Shown one piece after another: positions 47,267 through 57,175 of a DNA stretch of 64,000 nt; positions within the stretch are counted from its first letter, which is position 1; each line of letters opens with the position of its first letter. Source of the stretch: Bog-752 sp963799395 (GTDB taxonomy: Bacteria; Actinomycetota; Thermoleophilia; UBA2241); assembly GCA_963799395.1 (NCBI GenBank), contig CAWCWZ010000050.1, positions 30,617 through 94,616 of the forward strand, read 5' to 3'. The notes beneath the pieces are model-generated. The model was not told where the DNA came from. It searched no databases and saw nothing but the letters and a program-made list of their open reading frames with translations. Both the position numbers and the translations under genes were made by a program.

Positions 47267-48362
47267 TCAGTCGGGCCAGACGGCCGTGCCGCTGACCGTG
47301 ATCTGCGTCCACTGCTGTTCGACCACGTTGTAGACCTTGGCCGGGATCGGCACGTAGTCCAGGCTCTGGGCCTGCGTGCCGCCGCTCTTGTACCCCCAGT
47401 CGAAGAAGTTCAGCACCATCTGCGCCGTCGCGGCGTCGGTCTGGCTCTTCTGCATGAGGGCGAAGGTCGCGCCGGTGATCGGCCACGCGGTCGCGCCCGG
47501 CTCGTTGACGAGCGCCTGCGCGAAGCCCGCAGAGGCGTCCCACGTGGCGTTCTTGGCGGCCGCCGCGAAGCCGGCCAGTGTCGGGGCAAGGACCTTGCCG
47601 TCCGCGTTCTTCATCATCACCGTGCTCATCTTGTTCTGCTCGGCGTAGGTGTACTCGACGTAGCCGATCGAGCCGCTGACCTGCTGCACGAGGGCAGCGA
47701 CGCCGGCGCTCTTGGCGCCGCCGGTGCCCACCGGCCAGGCCGGCAGGGTCGCGGCGCCGATCTGGCTCTTCCAGGCGGGCGAGACCGCGGAGAGGTAGCT
47801 CGTGAAGATCCACGAGGTGCCCGAGCCGTCGGAACGGTGGACGACGTTGATCTTGCTCGATGGCAGCTTGAGGCCGGGGTTGAGGGCCTTGATCGCCGCG
47901 TTGTCCCAGGTCGTGATCTTGCCCAGATAGATGTCGGCCAGCGTGGGCCCGTCGAGCTTGAGCGTGCCGGACGGCACGCTGCTCAGATTCACGACCACGA
48001 CGGTGCCGCCGACGGCGGTCGGGAACTGCAGGAGCCCGCTACTCTGCAGCTGGGCCGAGGTGAGGGGCGCGTCGGTCGCGCCGAACTGGACCGTCTTGGC
48101 CTCGATCGCCGCGATCCCGGCGGTCGAGCCGGTGCCCTGGTAGTTGAGCTTGACGCCGTTGGAGACGCCCTGATAGGTCTGGGCCCAGGCCGTGTAGAGC
48201 GGCTGGGCGAAGGTCGACCCGGACGCCGACGAAGCTGTTGCCCGAGGGCGCCGAGCTGCTCGACGAGCTGCTCGAGCCGCCGCACGCCGCCGCGGTGAGC
48301 GCGATGCTCACGACCAGCACGGCGAGCGCCGCTCCGTACCAGAACCTTCTCGATCTCTTCAT
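47267..48362 (-). CDS. pstS: phosphate-binding lipoprotein PstS (copy 1), frameshifted
   Basis: About 364 residues from ATG 48362. The lipobox is LTAAACGGS, followed by a serine linker. A break near 48228 shifts the frame into the mature domain: PTLADIYLGKITTWDNAAIKALNPG, VVHRSDGSGTSWIFTSYL and SGSIGYVEYTYAEQN, all standard phosphate-site and fold landmarks. It captures phosphate outside the cell for PstC-PstA-PstB. It has its own PHO-box promoter. Confidence 0.95.
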
Positions 48363-48417
48363 GTGGGGTCTCCTTGGTCCTTTCCCTGGACGAGGGCGGC
48401 CTGCGGCCACCTCGTGG

Positions 48418-48478
48418 TTTCTACCGGCGGCGCGTTAGAGGACTGGTTAGGACGGAGTGTTTTTGGCGTGAGGCGGCC
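48418..48478 (-). promoter_or_regulatory. PHO-box promoter of pstS copy 1
   Basis: Read on the + strand: TTTCTA (-10 complement, TAGAAA), ten bases, then GTTAGAGGACT, GGTTAGGACGG, AGTGTTTTTGG and CGTGAGGCGGC. These are 11-base repeats, with a one-base slip after the first. It is weaker than the other PHO boxes here. Confidence 0.55.
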
Positions 48479-48491
48479 CCGGGCCGAAGCC

Positions 48492-48520
48492 GCGGGGCGG
48501 GCCGATCGGGCCCGCCCCGC
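48492..48520 (-). terminator. hairpin upstream of pstS copy 1
   Basis: A 12-bp stem (GCGGGGCGGGCC and complement) around five bases. It probably stops transcription from the upstream remnant promoter before it reaches pstS. Confidence 0.5.
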
Positions 48521-48526
48521 AGCGGA

Positions 48527-48554
48527 CCGGGCGGCCGCTCACGCGGCCGCCCGG
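48527..48554 (-). terminator. GNRA-capped hairpin, copy 1
   Basis: On the minus strand CCGGGCGGCCGC-GTGA-GCGGCCGCCCGG. The same 12-bp stem with loop GCAA lies after the second pstS (57323-57350). Both loops fit GNRA on this strand only. Confidence 0.65.
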
Positions 48555-48762
48555 GGAGGCGCTGTCATCTGTCCGGTTGTCGTCCCGGGCTCGCCGGCCG
48601 CCGACGGGGCCAGATCGCGGGACCGGCCTGATCCGGGAGGGGATCCACCAGGGAAAGGAAACCCGGGCAGGCAGCCGCGGCAGCGCCCCTCACTCGACGG
48701 CAGAGCCATCCAACGGGGCTTGCTGCCGGCCTAGCTTTGGTCATACCTCTGTGTCCTCTCAC
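48555..48762 (-). pseudogene. internally deleted pstS remnant (promoter plus 3' end)
   Basis: Downstream of a full PHO-box promoter an ATG at 48744 (GAGAGGACACAGAGG upstream) opens MTKARPAAS. Within a few codons the DNA matches the very end of pstS copy 2: GGCCGGCAGCAA followed by a TGG, encoding AGSKPRW in one frame versus AGSKPCW. The similarity continues through that gene's 3' flank to the shared GNRA hairpin. The whole phosphate-binding domain is missing. A 65-codon frame (MTKARPAAS...GRQPDR) crosses it but is unlikely to be functional. Confidence 0.6.
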
Positions 48763-48795
48763 AGGCCGAGCGCGCGCACCCTGGCCACCCGACAG

Positions 48796-48844
48796 ACTCT
48801 AGACAGCGGATGTGAGCGGGTCGTGAACGGCCGGTGAGGGGGCC
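48796..48844 (-). promoter_or_regulatory. PHO-box promoter between phoR and the pstS remnant
   Basis: + strand: ACTCTA (-10 TAGAGT), ten bases, then GTGAGCGGGTC, GTGAACGGCCG and GTGAGGGGGCC in exact 11-base register. This is the cleanest example of the motif. Confidence 0.8.
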
Positions 48845-48890
48845 GATAGGTGTCGGTTGGCAGCACGCGAGCAAGCGGTGCGCGCAGCGT

Positions 48891-50706
48891 TCAGACGGGC
48901 AGGGTGATGGTGAACGTGCTGCCCAGACCGGGAGCGCTCTCGACGGCGACCCAGCCGCCGTGGGCCACGGCGATGTGCTTGACGATGGACAGACCGAGAC
49001 CGGTGCCGCCCATGTCGCGGCTGCGCGCCTTGTCGACGCGATAGAAGCGCTCGAAGAGCCGGGTCAGGTGCTCTCGGCCGATGCCGCGCCCGGCGTCCTT
49101 CACCCTGATCGACAGCCCCGCCGTCTCGACCCCGGCCGAGACGTCGACCGACGAGCCTTCGGGACTGTACTTGACGGCGTTGTCGATCAGGTTGACGACC
49201 GCCTGCTCGAGCAGCGGCGGGTTGATCTCGGCGTAGAGGTCGTCCGGACAGGTGAGCGCGAGGGTGATGTGGCGGGCGGCGGCCTTCATCTCGCAGACGT
49301 CGAGCGCCACCTGGAGGACGTCGCGGATGCTGCCCCGCTCGAGCGAGATCGTGGCGCCCTCGGAGCCGCTCTCGAGGCTCGAGAGGCTCAGCAGGTCTTC
49401 GATGATGGCGCTCAGGCGGTCGGCCTGGCCGACGATGATGCGCAGGAACCTCTCGGCGTCGTGACGATCGTCGAGGGCGCCGTCGAGCAGGGTCTCGGCG
49501 AAGCCCTTGATCGTCGTGACCGGCGTCTTGATCTCGTGCGAGACGTTGGCCACGAAGTCGCGCCTGATGGCTTCGTAGTGCCGCATGCGCGTGATGTCGT
49601 TCAGGACGACGACCGCGCCGCGGCCCTCGCCGGCGTCGCCGGCACCCACGTCGCCGTCCTTGAGCTGGGCGCCGTGGACCCTGAGCTCGCGCGGGTCCTG
49701 CTCCGCGTGCACGACGACGTCGCCCTCGACCGGCTCTTCGCCGGCCAGTACGGCGGCCACGAACAGCTGCAGCTCGGGGTTGCGCACGATCTCCTGGATG
49801 CTGCGGCCCTGCGCCTGCTCGGGTTCGACCCCGAGAAGGCGGGCCGCCGCGGCATTGATGGTGATGATGCGCTCCTGCTCGTCGACGGCCAGCACGCCCT
49901 CGGTCATGCCGGCCAGTACCGCCTCGCGTTCGTTGCGCTCCTCGGTGATGATGCGGATCGTCTCGCTCAGGTGCCGGCCCATGGCGTTCAGACCGACCGC
50001 CACCTCGCCGATCTCGTCTGCAGTCGAGACGTGGATCTCGTGGCTGAAGTCGCCGCCGGCGAAGCGCTCGGCGCCGCGCTTGATGTCGCGCATGCGCTGC
50101 GAGATGCCGCGCGACACGACGAGGCCGAGCAGCACCACCACCAGGGCCACCAGCAGCGTGCCCACGACGATGCGGCGGATCATGGCGTTCAGCGCTCCGT
50201 TGACCTGGGTGACCGGCAACGCCGTACGGATCACCGCTACCACCTGATGAGCGCCGATTGAAGACCGGGATCGCCACGTAGAACATGCGCAGGTCGAGCG
50301 TCTCGCTGTGACGCGCCACCTCCCCTACGCCGCCGTTCAGGGCCGTCTGCACCTCGGGGCGCGAGGGGGTGTCGTGATTCTCCATGGTCGCCGGGTCGGC
50401 TTCGGAGTCGGCCAGCACATGGCCCTCGACGGCGACCGTGGAATCGGGTCCGGCGATCACGGTGAGACGGGTGTCGGCGGTGGTGCCGAAGGTCTTGACG
50501 AGGTCCTGGAGCTCGACCGGCCGGTCGAGCAACGGAGCGATCTGGCTGCTGGCCAGCTCGGCGCGCGCCTTCAGATCTCTGAAGGCCTGCTGATGGTAGA
50601 GGTCAGAGGCGGTGCCGACGGCCAGCCAGCCGACGACCCCCGCGCAGAGGACCACGGCCAGCAGGTAGGTGATGTAGAGCTTCCAGAACAGACGGGTGCG
50701 GCGCAT
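48891..50706 (-). CDS. phoR: phosphate-sensing histidine kinase PhoR, frameshifted
   Basis: About 604 residues. The N-terminal helix (LYITYLLAVVLCAGVVGWLAVG), an extracytoplasmic domain and a second helix (VGTLLVALVVVLLGLVVSRGI) are followed by HAMP (RMRDIKRGAERFAGGDFSHEI), PAS (MTEGVLAVDEQERIITINAAAARLLG) and the HisKA H-box FVANVSHEIKTPVTTIKG. The HATPase boxes are VNLIDNAVKYS, DAGRGIG and MGGTGLGLSIVKHI. One indel near 50250 splits the periplasmic part. It phosphorylates PhoB when phosphate is low. The ATG lies three bases after the phoB stop. Confidence 0.94.
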
Positions 50707-50709
50707 GAC

Positions 50710-51414
50710 TCATTCGTCTTTGAGCCTGTAGCCTACACCCCTTACCGTATCGATGTAGCCGCCGCACGGCCCGAGCTTGCGGCGCAGCGAGACGATGTGG
50801 ACGTCGACCGAGCGGTCGGTCACGAAACGCTCGTTGACGTAGACGTCGTCGCCCTGCGCGGCATCGACGATCTGCTGACGCGTGAAGACCCAGCCCGGCT
50901 TGCGGGCCATGAAGAGCAGGATGCGAAACTCCGAGGCGGTCAGGTCGACGGGCCTGTCGGCCACCAGCACCTGGTGGCGGCCCGGATGGATGACGAGGTC
51001 GTTGATCTTGATGGTCGCCTGACCGTCGCCGTTCTCGGACTGGTCGCGGCGCAGCACCGCCTTGACCCGGGCCGTGAGCACGCGGGGGCTGAACGGCTTG
51101 GTCACGTAGTCGTCGGCGCCGAGCTCGAGGCCGGCCACGATGTCGGCCTCGCCGCCCTTGGCGGTCAGCATGACGACGGGGATCTCCTGGGTCTTGGGGT
51201 CGGCCTTGAGCTTGCGGCAGACTTCGAGACCGTCGACGCCCGGCAGCATGAGGTCGAGCAGGACGAGGTCGGGAAGCTTGAGTCGGGCGGCGTTCAAGGC
51301 GTCCTCGCCGGTCTCGACACAGACGACGCTGTAGCCCTCTTTGGCCAGGTTGTACTTGACCAGCTCGAGGATCTCCCGCTCGTCGTCGACGACGAGGATG
51401 GATTCCTTGGCCAT
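50710..51414 (-). CDS. phoB: phosphate response regulator PhoB
   Basis: A 234-residue OmpR-family regulator. The receiver domain has the acidic pocket VVDDE, the phospho-acceptor Asp in VLLDLMLPG, Thr in VMLTAKG and Lys in DDYVTKPFS. The C-terminal winged helix has DLTASEFRILLFMARKPGWVFTRQQ and DVHIVSLRRKLG. It binds the 11-bp PHO repeats. An upstream PHO box suggests autoactivation. Confidence 0.95.
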   Translation of the reverse strand: MAKESILVVDDEREILELVKYNLAKEGYSVVCVETGEDALNAARLKLPDLVLLDLMLPGVDGLEVCRKLKADPKTQEIPVVMLTAKGGEADIVAGLELGADDYVTKPFSPRVLTARVKAVLRRDQSENGDGQATIKINDLVIHPGRHQVLVADRPVDLTASEFRILLFMARKPGWVFTRQQIVDAAQGDDVYVNERFVTDRSVDVHIVSLRRKLGPCGGYIDTVRGVGYRLKDE

Positions 51415-51454
51415 CGCACCCCTCGTTACGGTTGCCGCGCTACGTCGCCGGCCA

Positions 51455-51492
51455 AGTATAGCGCCGACACGTTAGGACTTCGTGAGCGTGCG
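51455..51492 (-). promoter_or_regulatory. PHO-box promoter of phoB-phoR
   Basis: + strand: AGTATA (-10 TATACT), ten bases, then GTTAGGACTTC and GTGAGCGTGCG. Two repeats only. It overlaps the 3' end of the M23 gene. Confidence 0.65.
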
Positions 51493-53212
51493 CTCGGCGA
51501 TGACGACGGTCCGGCGCACGACCGTCTCGTGTTCGGCCAGCAGCTCGGGCAGAGCCGGCGCGCGCATCCGCCGGATGGCGGTGACCCCGCCCAGCGACGT
51601 GACGAACAGGGCGAGCGCGAGCATGTTGGGCTGCGGCAGGTCGTCGCGACCGGCGATCCCGCGACCGACCTCGACCGCGGCCGCACCGACGAGGCCGACG
51701 CCGACGAGGACGCCGCGGCGCGCGAGCAGCATGGGCAGCGGGATGCCGACCTCGGCCTGGGCGATCTGCGCGACCGGGGTGGCGGCGGCGGCGGGCACGC
51801 CCGCCGCCGCCGCCCGCCAGGCCTCGAGATAGGGGAACGGATCGACTGCCGGACCGCCGCCGGGGTGGATCTCGAAGTGCAAGTGCGGCGAGGTGCCGGC
51901 GGCGTCACCGGTCTCGCCGACGTAGCCGATCACCTGGCCCCTGGCCACGTGGTCGCCCGACTTCAGGCCGGCCGCGAACCGCGACATGTGCGCGTAGTAG
52001 AAGTAGTCGCCGCGCGCGTCGGTCAGGCGGGCGTTGTTGCCGCCGATCCCGTACGTGCTGTACTGGATCGTGCCGGCCAGCACAGCGACGATCGGCGTGC
52101 CCATCTTGGCGAAGATGTCGTTGCCCTCGTGCTTGTGGTTGGGCATGTCGGCCCGATAGGCGCCGAACGTGTCCGTGTAGTCCACCGGGCCCCGCACCGG
52201 GAACACGGCGCCCGGGAACCGGGCCAGGATCTCCTTGCTGGGCGGCGCGGGCGGCGGCATCGTGCTGTCGGAGACGGTGCCTCCCACGGCGCCGCCGCCG
52301 GAATGGCCGGCATGCGACTTGCCGGTCTTGCCGGAAGAGGACTTGCCGTTCTTGCCCGGCGACGACTTGCCGGGGTGAGTCGTCGCCGTCGGCGTGGGCA
52401 GAGGCGCCGGCAACGGAGTCGGCCCGGGCGGCTGGGCGGCCAGGGCGGCGAGCTGCTGGGCGGTCGCCGAGTCGGACGACGCGGCCGCCCGTCCGACGAG
52501 GATCACGCTGCCGGCCGCCAGGTCCCCCACCTGCTGGTCGAGGGTCAGCACGAGGCCCGTGACGACCGCGCTCGGCGACGGCGAGCTCTGGTCGACGGTC
52601 GAGTCGAGGACCGTCAGGGTGCCGACTCCGGGAACCGGGATGGGTCCCGTCTGATCGGCCACCGGCTGGCCGGCGACCTCGAGACCGGTGACGAAGTCCT
52701 CGCCGACGGCGGCGTCGGCCGACGAAGGTCCGGCGTCGGCCGTCGCGACCAGCTCGACCGAGGCAGCCTTGACGACGCCGCCGAGCAGGCTCACGTCGCT
52801 CAGTGAGACGCTGGACTCGGATACCAGCGCGGTGCCCACGACATACGAGTCGACCGTCGCGACGCTGTTCGTGAAACTCAGATCCGCCGACTTGAGCGAA
52901 CGAGTCGCCGTGGCGTCGTTGGGCGTGACCGACGGAGCATCGAAGATGACACCGACGCCGTCGCCGGCGATCGAGGCGAGTGTGGCGCCGGCGCCCGGCG
53001 CCGGCGCAGCGCCAGCTCGCAACGCTCCGGCAGCAAGCAGCACGACCGTCGAAACGCTCACCACCGCGACGGAAAGCGCGACAAAGCGCCGGCGGCGGAT
53101 CTGCGCCTCTCTTCTGGCGCTGCGCCGGCGGCGCTGGGCGGTTGTGTCTCACCAGGTCGCGCGTCCCCTGCGCCGCCTCCATCTCGTCCCTCTTCACCGT
53201 CGCCTCGTTCAT
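51472..53212 (-). CDS. secreted M23-family metallopeptidase, frameshifted
   Basis: About 580 residues from ATG 53212. A basic N-terminus is followed, after an indel near 53095, by a signal-anchor (VAVVSVSTVVLLAAGALRAGA). A beta-rich region of about 200 residues with no recognised fold and a Gly-Ser-Lys linker follow. The LytM/M23 domain has NHKHEGNDIF, YFYYAHMSRF and SPHLHFEIHPGG (zinc ligands H-x-H and H...D). A C-terminal helix (LLARRGVLVGVGLVGAAAV) may anchor it. It cuts peptidoglycan cross-bridges. Its PHO-box promoter places wall cleavage under phosphate control. Confidence 0.88.
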
Positions 53213-53223
53213 ACCAAAGGGAG

Positions 53224-53272
53224 AGAGTAGCCGCGAAGTGTGAGCGCTCCGTGAGGTCGGCGTGAGCGTTCC
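53224..53272 (-). promoter_or_regulatory. PHO-box promoter of the M23 gene
   Basis: + strand: AGAGTA (-10 TACTCT), ten bases, then GTGAGCGCTCC, GTGAGGTCGGC and GTGAGCGTTCC. The -10 ends 11 bases before the ATG, so the message has almost no leader. Confidence 0.75.
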
Positions 53273-53372
53273 GAGAACGGTGGGCCGGGACCCGTACGGG
53301 TCCCGTCCCACCGCGCGTCGAGTCGCGCCCCGGTGATGATCGGCGATCGGCCATCCGCGAACCGGGAGCGCG

Positions 53373-55104
53373 CTACTTCACGTGGATGAAGATCGGGTTG
53401 CTGTAGAGCCAGAGGTCGGCCCACGCCTGATGCGGGCGTGTTGATCGTCACGTCGCCGGTCTTAGTGGGATCGGGGTTGGGGACGGTCACGTAGGTGAGG
53501 GTGTCGATGAGCGGGTTGCCGCCGATGTCGGTCTGGTTGGGGGTATCGGGTGCCAGATTGGTGCCCCGCAGACGGAAGTACATGTTCACCTGCGGTTTGA
53601 AAGCAACGGTCATGACTTCCCAGCCCTTGATCAGGTGCATCCTGGTCCTGGGGAAGGTCTTGACCACGTGCGCCGTGGAGTTCGTGTCGTTGCTCGTGTA
53701 GGCGGCGCTCGACGGGCGGATCCTCCCCGTCACGTTGCCCTCGATGAGGTCGATATGGTTGACCCTGACGCGGTCGCCGTTGTTGTTGGTCTTGGGGCTC
53801 TTGAAGCGGATGGTCACCACGATCTCCTGACCCTTCTTGATGGTCAACGTCTGACCCATCGTGCGTGAGGTCTTGCCCAACGTGGCGTGGAAATCGAGCG
53901 CGTCGACGAGGTCGCCGTTCACGATGTACGAGTCGCCCGACTTGATGGCGGCCACGAGGCCGTCGTAACTGCGCGTACGCTGGTAGGTCCAGGTCTTGTC
54001 GTACTGACCCGGCCAGAAGTCGTCGAACGAGGCGCCGACAACGTTGCCGGCGGCGTCCTTGTACTTCGTCGTCCACCAGTGGAAGTCGCTGTTGCCGTAG
54101 ACGTACCAGGGGCGGCCTTCGCCGAGCAGCGCGTCCCACACGCCGCCCACCTTGGCGACCATGGGGTCGGCACCGCCATACGTGCGGGCGAGGTCGGTCT
54201 CGGCCTCGCTGTAGTTCGGGTCGGTCGGACCGCTGACCGTGGCCGGGTAAGTGGCGCCCGGTGCGACCGCGGCAAAGTAGTTGCCGTAGCCGCCGCGAGC
54301 CGCCGCCGCCTGATCGCCGGGGAAGCCCTCGAAGCCGCAGACCACCTTGGAGGCGGCGTCCTGCAGGGCGCGCAAGTCGCCGACAGTCCAGTTCAGGTCG
54401 CGCGACGGATGGTCGACAAAGGCGTAGCTTTCGGTCGGGAAGTGTTTCTCGAGAAAGGCCGCCCCATCGAGCGTGTTCTGGGCGGTCATGTTCTCCTTGT
54501 CCATCGGCTGAGCCGGAACCACCGTCGGATACGGGCTCGGCTTTGTGGTGTCGAGCACCTCCGGGATGCTCTCACCGGCGCGGCTCGTGTCGGCGTCGGC
54601 CGAGTCGAACATGTACTCGAAGTTCGAGACACCCTGGGGCTCATTGGCGGCGCCGACGATCCCCATGCTGACCTGTCCGTGCGCCGGCGCGTCCCACTGC
54701 AGGCCCTGGATGAAGTAGCGACCCGGGTAGTCCGACCGGGCCTGCACGATGGTCGGGTAGGAGTAAAGGGCGAGCGTCAGCCAGCGCCAGACCGGGACGG
54801 GTGGGATGGTCCCGAATCTGAGGCCCTGGGCGTTGGCCTTCGACTGACCGCCCTGCTCGGCATTGGCGAAGTAGTTCAGGCCAAAACCGGCGGGTGCGGC
54901 CGGGATGGCCTTCGCGAGGATATCGCTCTCGGTGCGCTTTCCGTCCGTCAGAAACGTGTGGTTGCTCAGGTCGCCTGAAAGCCAGCGACCTCGAGCTTGT
55001 GCCGGGGTGGGCTGCGCCAAGGCGATCGCGAGGGCGACCAGCAAAGCGGTCACAGTCGCGAGCACCAGAGCGGCCCGGCGCCTGCGTGCTCCGTTCGTCT
55101 CCAT
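53373..55104 (-). CDS. secreted PHP-fold (CehA/McbA-like) metallohydrolase, frameshifted at the end
   Basis: About 575 residues from ATG 55104. The signal peptide is LVLATVTALLVALAIALAQP. The PHP motif near the mature N-terminus reads GDLSNHTFLTDG, and later metal-type motifs are AFVDHPSRD, VCGFEGFPGD and YGNSDFHWWTTK. The C-terminal part is beta-rich. A shift near 53435 restores AWADLWLYSNPIFIHVK and the TAG at 53373. CehA/McbA relatives are phosphoesterases or carbamate hydrolases. With its PHO box, phosphodiester or phosphomonoester cleavage outside the cell is the best guess. Confidence 0.8.
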
Positions 55105-55142
55105 GCCTCTCCCTCGGACGTTTGTCGCCTGACGGCGGCGCG

Positions 55143-55213
55143 AGTCTGACAAGCTCCTATGAGCGAGAGATGAAGGAAGCGTGAGGCAGCCATAAGGGCC
55201 ACGTGACGGCGAT
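55143..55213 (-). promoter_or_regulatory. PHO-box promoter of the PHP-fold hydrolase gene
   Basis: + strand: AGTCTG (-10 CAGACT), ten bases, then ATGAGCGAGAG, ATGAAGGAAGC, GTGAGGCAGCC, ATAAGGGCCAC and GTGACGGCGAT. Five degenerate 11-base repeats. Confidence 0.65.
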
Positions 55214-55338
55214 GTTGCGGGAGTGCGTCGCGGCAGCGAGGTCGGCACGACGCGGGCTGAGATTGTCGCAATCTCATCGGGTCTTCGCGAGCGAGCTCCG
55301 GTACTCGGCTGGGCTCACCTCACCGACTTGCGTCTTCT

Positions 55339-55755
55339 CTACGCGGTGAGATCGCGCACCGCTTGCGCGCGTGTCTCGCAGATGTCGAGCAGGCGATCCA
55401 GGCCGCAGATCCTGAAGATGCGCACGAGACCCCGGTGCGGCAAGACCAGGGCGATGGCGCCGGGGCCCAGGCGCCGCGCCGCCAGAACGATCACTCCAAG
55501 CCCGGCGGCGTCGATAAAGGAGACCTCGCTCAGGTCGACGACGACCCCTCGGGCGCCTTCGTCGATGCCTTGCGCGATCGCATCGAGCAGGCGCGGCGCC
55601 GTGTGGATGTCGATCTCACCCTGAACGACGACAACCGTGATGCGCTCGCTCGCGCGCTCGAGCCACGCGTCGAACGAGAGTCGCGGCCCCCGCAGCCATG
55701 CGACCTCGGGCAGATCGACGTCCGGAGTCGCCCCCTGGAACGACTCGACTGTCAT
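55339..55755 (-). CDS. STAS-domain protein lacking the phospho-acceptor serine
   Basis: A 138-residue anti-sigma-factor-antagonist-like STAS domain (ITVVVVQGEIDIHTAPRLLDAI, VVDLSEVSFIDAAGLGVIVLAARRL). SpoIIAA-type proteins are regulated by phosphorylation of a serine in DSSG; here the site reads DAAG. A 25-residue N-terminal extension precedes the domain. It may be a constitutively active partner-switch antagonist or a structural relative. No kinase or sigma gene lies nearby. Confidence 0.85.
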   Translation of the reverse strand: MTVESFQGATPDVDLPEVAWLRGPRLSFDAWLERASERITVVVVQGEIDIHTAPRLLDAIAQGIDEGARGVVVDLSEVSFIDAAGLGVIVLAARRLGPGAIALVLPHRGLVRIFRICGLDRLLDICETRAQAVRDLTA

Positions 55756-55796
55756 GGCAACTATCCTTGCCGTCGTCGGATTGGACCGCGTGAGCC

Positions 55797-55828
55797 GAGG
55801 ACGGCTCTCACGAAGGAGAGCCGTCCTC
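55797..55828. terminator. hairpin upstream of the STAS gene
   Basis: A 12-bp perfect stem (GAGGACGGCTCT and complement) with an eight-base loop, 43 bases after the stop of the small acidic protein. Confidence 0.55.
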
Positions 55829-55871
55829 TGCCCGGCAGCCTCCGCCGGCTTCGTCGCGCCGGCTTCGAGGT

Positions 55872-56039
55872 CTACTCGACGGGCTCGTCGTCGGCGACTC
55901 CATCCGGCGCCTCAGTGAAGCTGCCGTCGACCTCGTCCGCATCAGCGGCGAGCGCCGGTTCGCCTGCGGCGTCGGCGTCGGCACGCAACTCTTCCTCAGC
56001 ACCAAAGTCGTCCGCGGCCTTCTCGAACGGATCGCTCAT
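55872..56039 (-). CDS. small acidic protein, 55 residues
   Basis: From ATG 56039 (AGAAAGGAACG upstream) it encodes a strongly acidic, alanine-rich peptide (SDPFEKAADDFGAEEELRADAD...DEPVE) with no hydrophobic segment. An in-frame start 11 codons upstream is possible. A good ribosome site and a downstream terminator support a real gene. No family is recognised. Confidence 0.55.
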   Translation of the reverse strand: MSDPFEKAADDFGAEEELRADADAAGEPALAADADEVDGSFTEAPDGVADDEPVE

Positions 56040-56152
56040 GCTCGTTCCTTTCTTGTCCGGAGTGCTACTCACGGTGACCTTCTACGCCCCCGCCATGAGG
56101 GTCGCGCGAGTCGGCGATTGTGCTCCGATGAGCTCTCGCTGAAGGATTCGAG

Positions 56153-57133
56153 CTACGAGGCCGACCGGCGGCCCGCCCAGGCCGCCGGCGTGAGACCGCG
56201 CGCGCGCGGTGCAGCCCGCAAGACCTCGATGCGCAGTGTCGGTTGCGCGTCGCCGAGGATCGCGCCGTCTGCGGCCTCGACGTCGACCCAACCGCGCCAG
56301 ACGCCCGCGGCCGGCAGCCGCGCGGTCGCCTTAAAGCTGTACGAGGCTCCGGCCTGCAGGCGCAGCGGCAGCCTCGATCCGAAGGCCAGAGCCTGCCCCG
56401 ACGGCCCCTCAAGGCGCAGGATCACCGCCTTCCAGGCACCCGCCTTGAGACCGGCATTCGTCAGCGTGAAGCGAATGCGCAGGCGAGCGCCCGCGACTAT
56501 GGACGCGGGCGCGAGGGCGATCGGAACCTGCAGGACGAGCGCCGCACCATCGCCCGTCGGACCTATCCTGACCGCGCTGTTCTCCGGACCGCTCGCGTCG
56601 ACCGGCGCCGCGCCGTGCCACCGTGTGTCGTTGGGGTCGGCTCCGAGCGCCAGCATGTAGGCCGTCACGTTGTTGATCCAGGCCTGCGTGCCCTGTGGGC
56701 AGTAGATCGGGGCGATGGTGTCGACGGCGTAGCGGCCGGCGCCGTAGTAGAGCGGTCCGCTGAGCCCCGTGGCGACGGTGGCGATCGCCTGGTCCCAGCT
56801 CGTAAAGGCACTGCCCGCCCGGGTTGTGGCGAAGAACCAGTTGAAGGCGTTGTAGTCGGCCGTCTGCGAACCGGCGAAGAAGATGTAGCGGCCAAAGCTC
56901 GACTCCGCGCCGCTGATGGCGACCAGGAAGGCCGGGTCCACACCGGCCCGCCGGCCCGCTTGGTAGAACACTCCGCCCTCGCCGGCCAAGGGCGAGCCGT
57001 GCGCGAGAAGAAAAGCGTCGATCTGCCCTGGACCGACCGTGGCGCCGACCGCGGGAACGACCACGCACCACGCCGTCGCTACCATGACCACCGACACCAC
57101 ACGGACGCGCCAGCGCCTCCGAAAACCCTGCAA
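56153..57133 (-). CDS. secreted lysozyme-like protein with C-terminal beta domain
   Basis: A 326-residue protein from TTG 57133 (GAAGGAAGGAGCC upstream). The signal peptide is VVSVVMVATAWCVVVPAVGA. The catalytic-like region (IDAFLLAHGSPLAGEGGVFYQAGRRAGVDPAFLVAISGAESSFG) has the glutamate and layout of transglycosylase/glucosaminidase folds. ADYNAFNWFF and QAIATVATGL follow. The C-terminal 110 residues (GARLRIRFTLTNAG to WRGWVDVEA) resemble the tail of the SpoIID protein at 12256-13443. A PHO-box promoter lies just upstream. Confidence 0.82.
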   Translation of the reverse strand: MQGFRRRWRVRVVSVVMVATAWCVVVPAVGATVGPGQIDAFLLAHGSPLAGEGGVFYQAGRRAGVDPAFLVAISGAESSFGRYIFFAGSQTADYNAFNWFFATTRAGSAFTSWDQAIATVATGLSGPLYYGAGRYAVDTIAPIYCPQGTQAWINNVTAYMLALGADPNDTRWHGAAPVDASGPENSAVRIGPTGDGAALVLQVPIALAPASIVAGARLRIRFTLTNAGLKAGAWKAVILRLEGPSGQALAFGSRLPLRLQAGASYSFKATARLPAAGVWRGWVDVEAADGAILGDAQPTLRIEVLRAAPRARGLTPAAWAGRRSAS

Positions 57134-57175
57134 CAGGCTCCTTCCTTCGTGTGGGGCAGGACCGCCGGGCGAAGC

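Noticed and set aside
48621..48660. CTGATCCGGG followed by a purine-rich stretch, reminiscent of the thiamine riboswitch
   Set aside because: No matching CTGAGA element or P1 stem; the related copy at 57420 lacks the motif; no thiamine gene is nearby.
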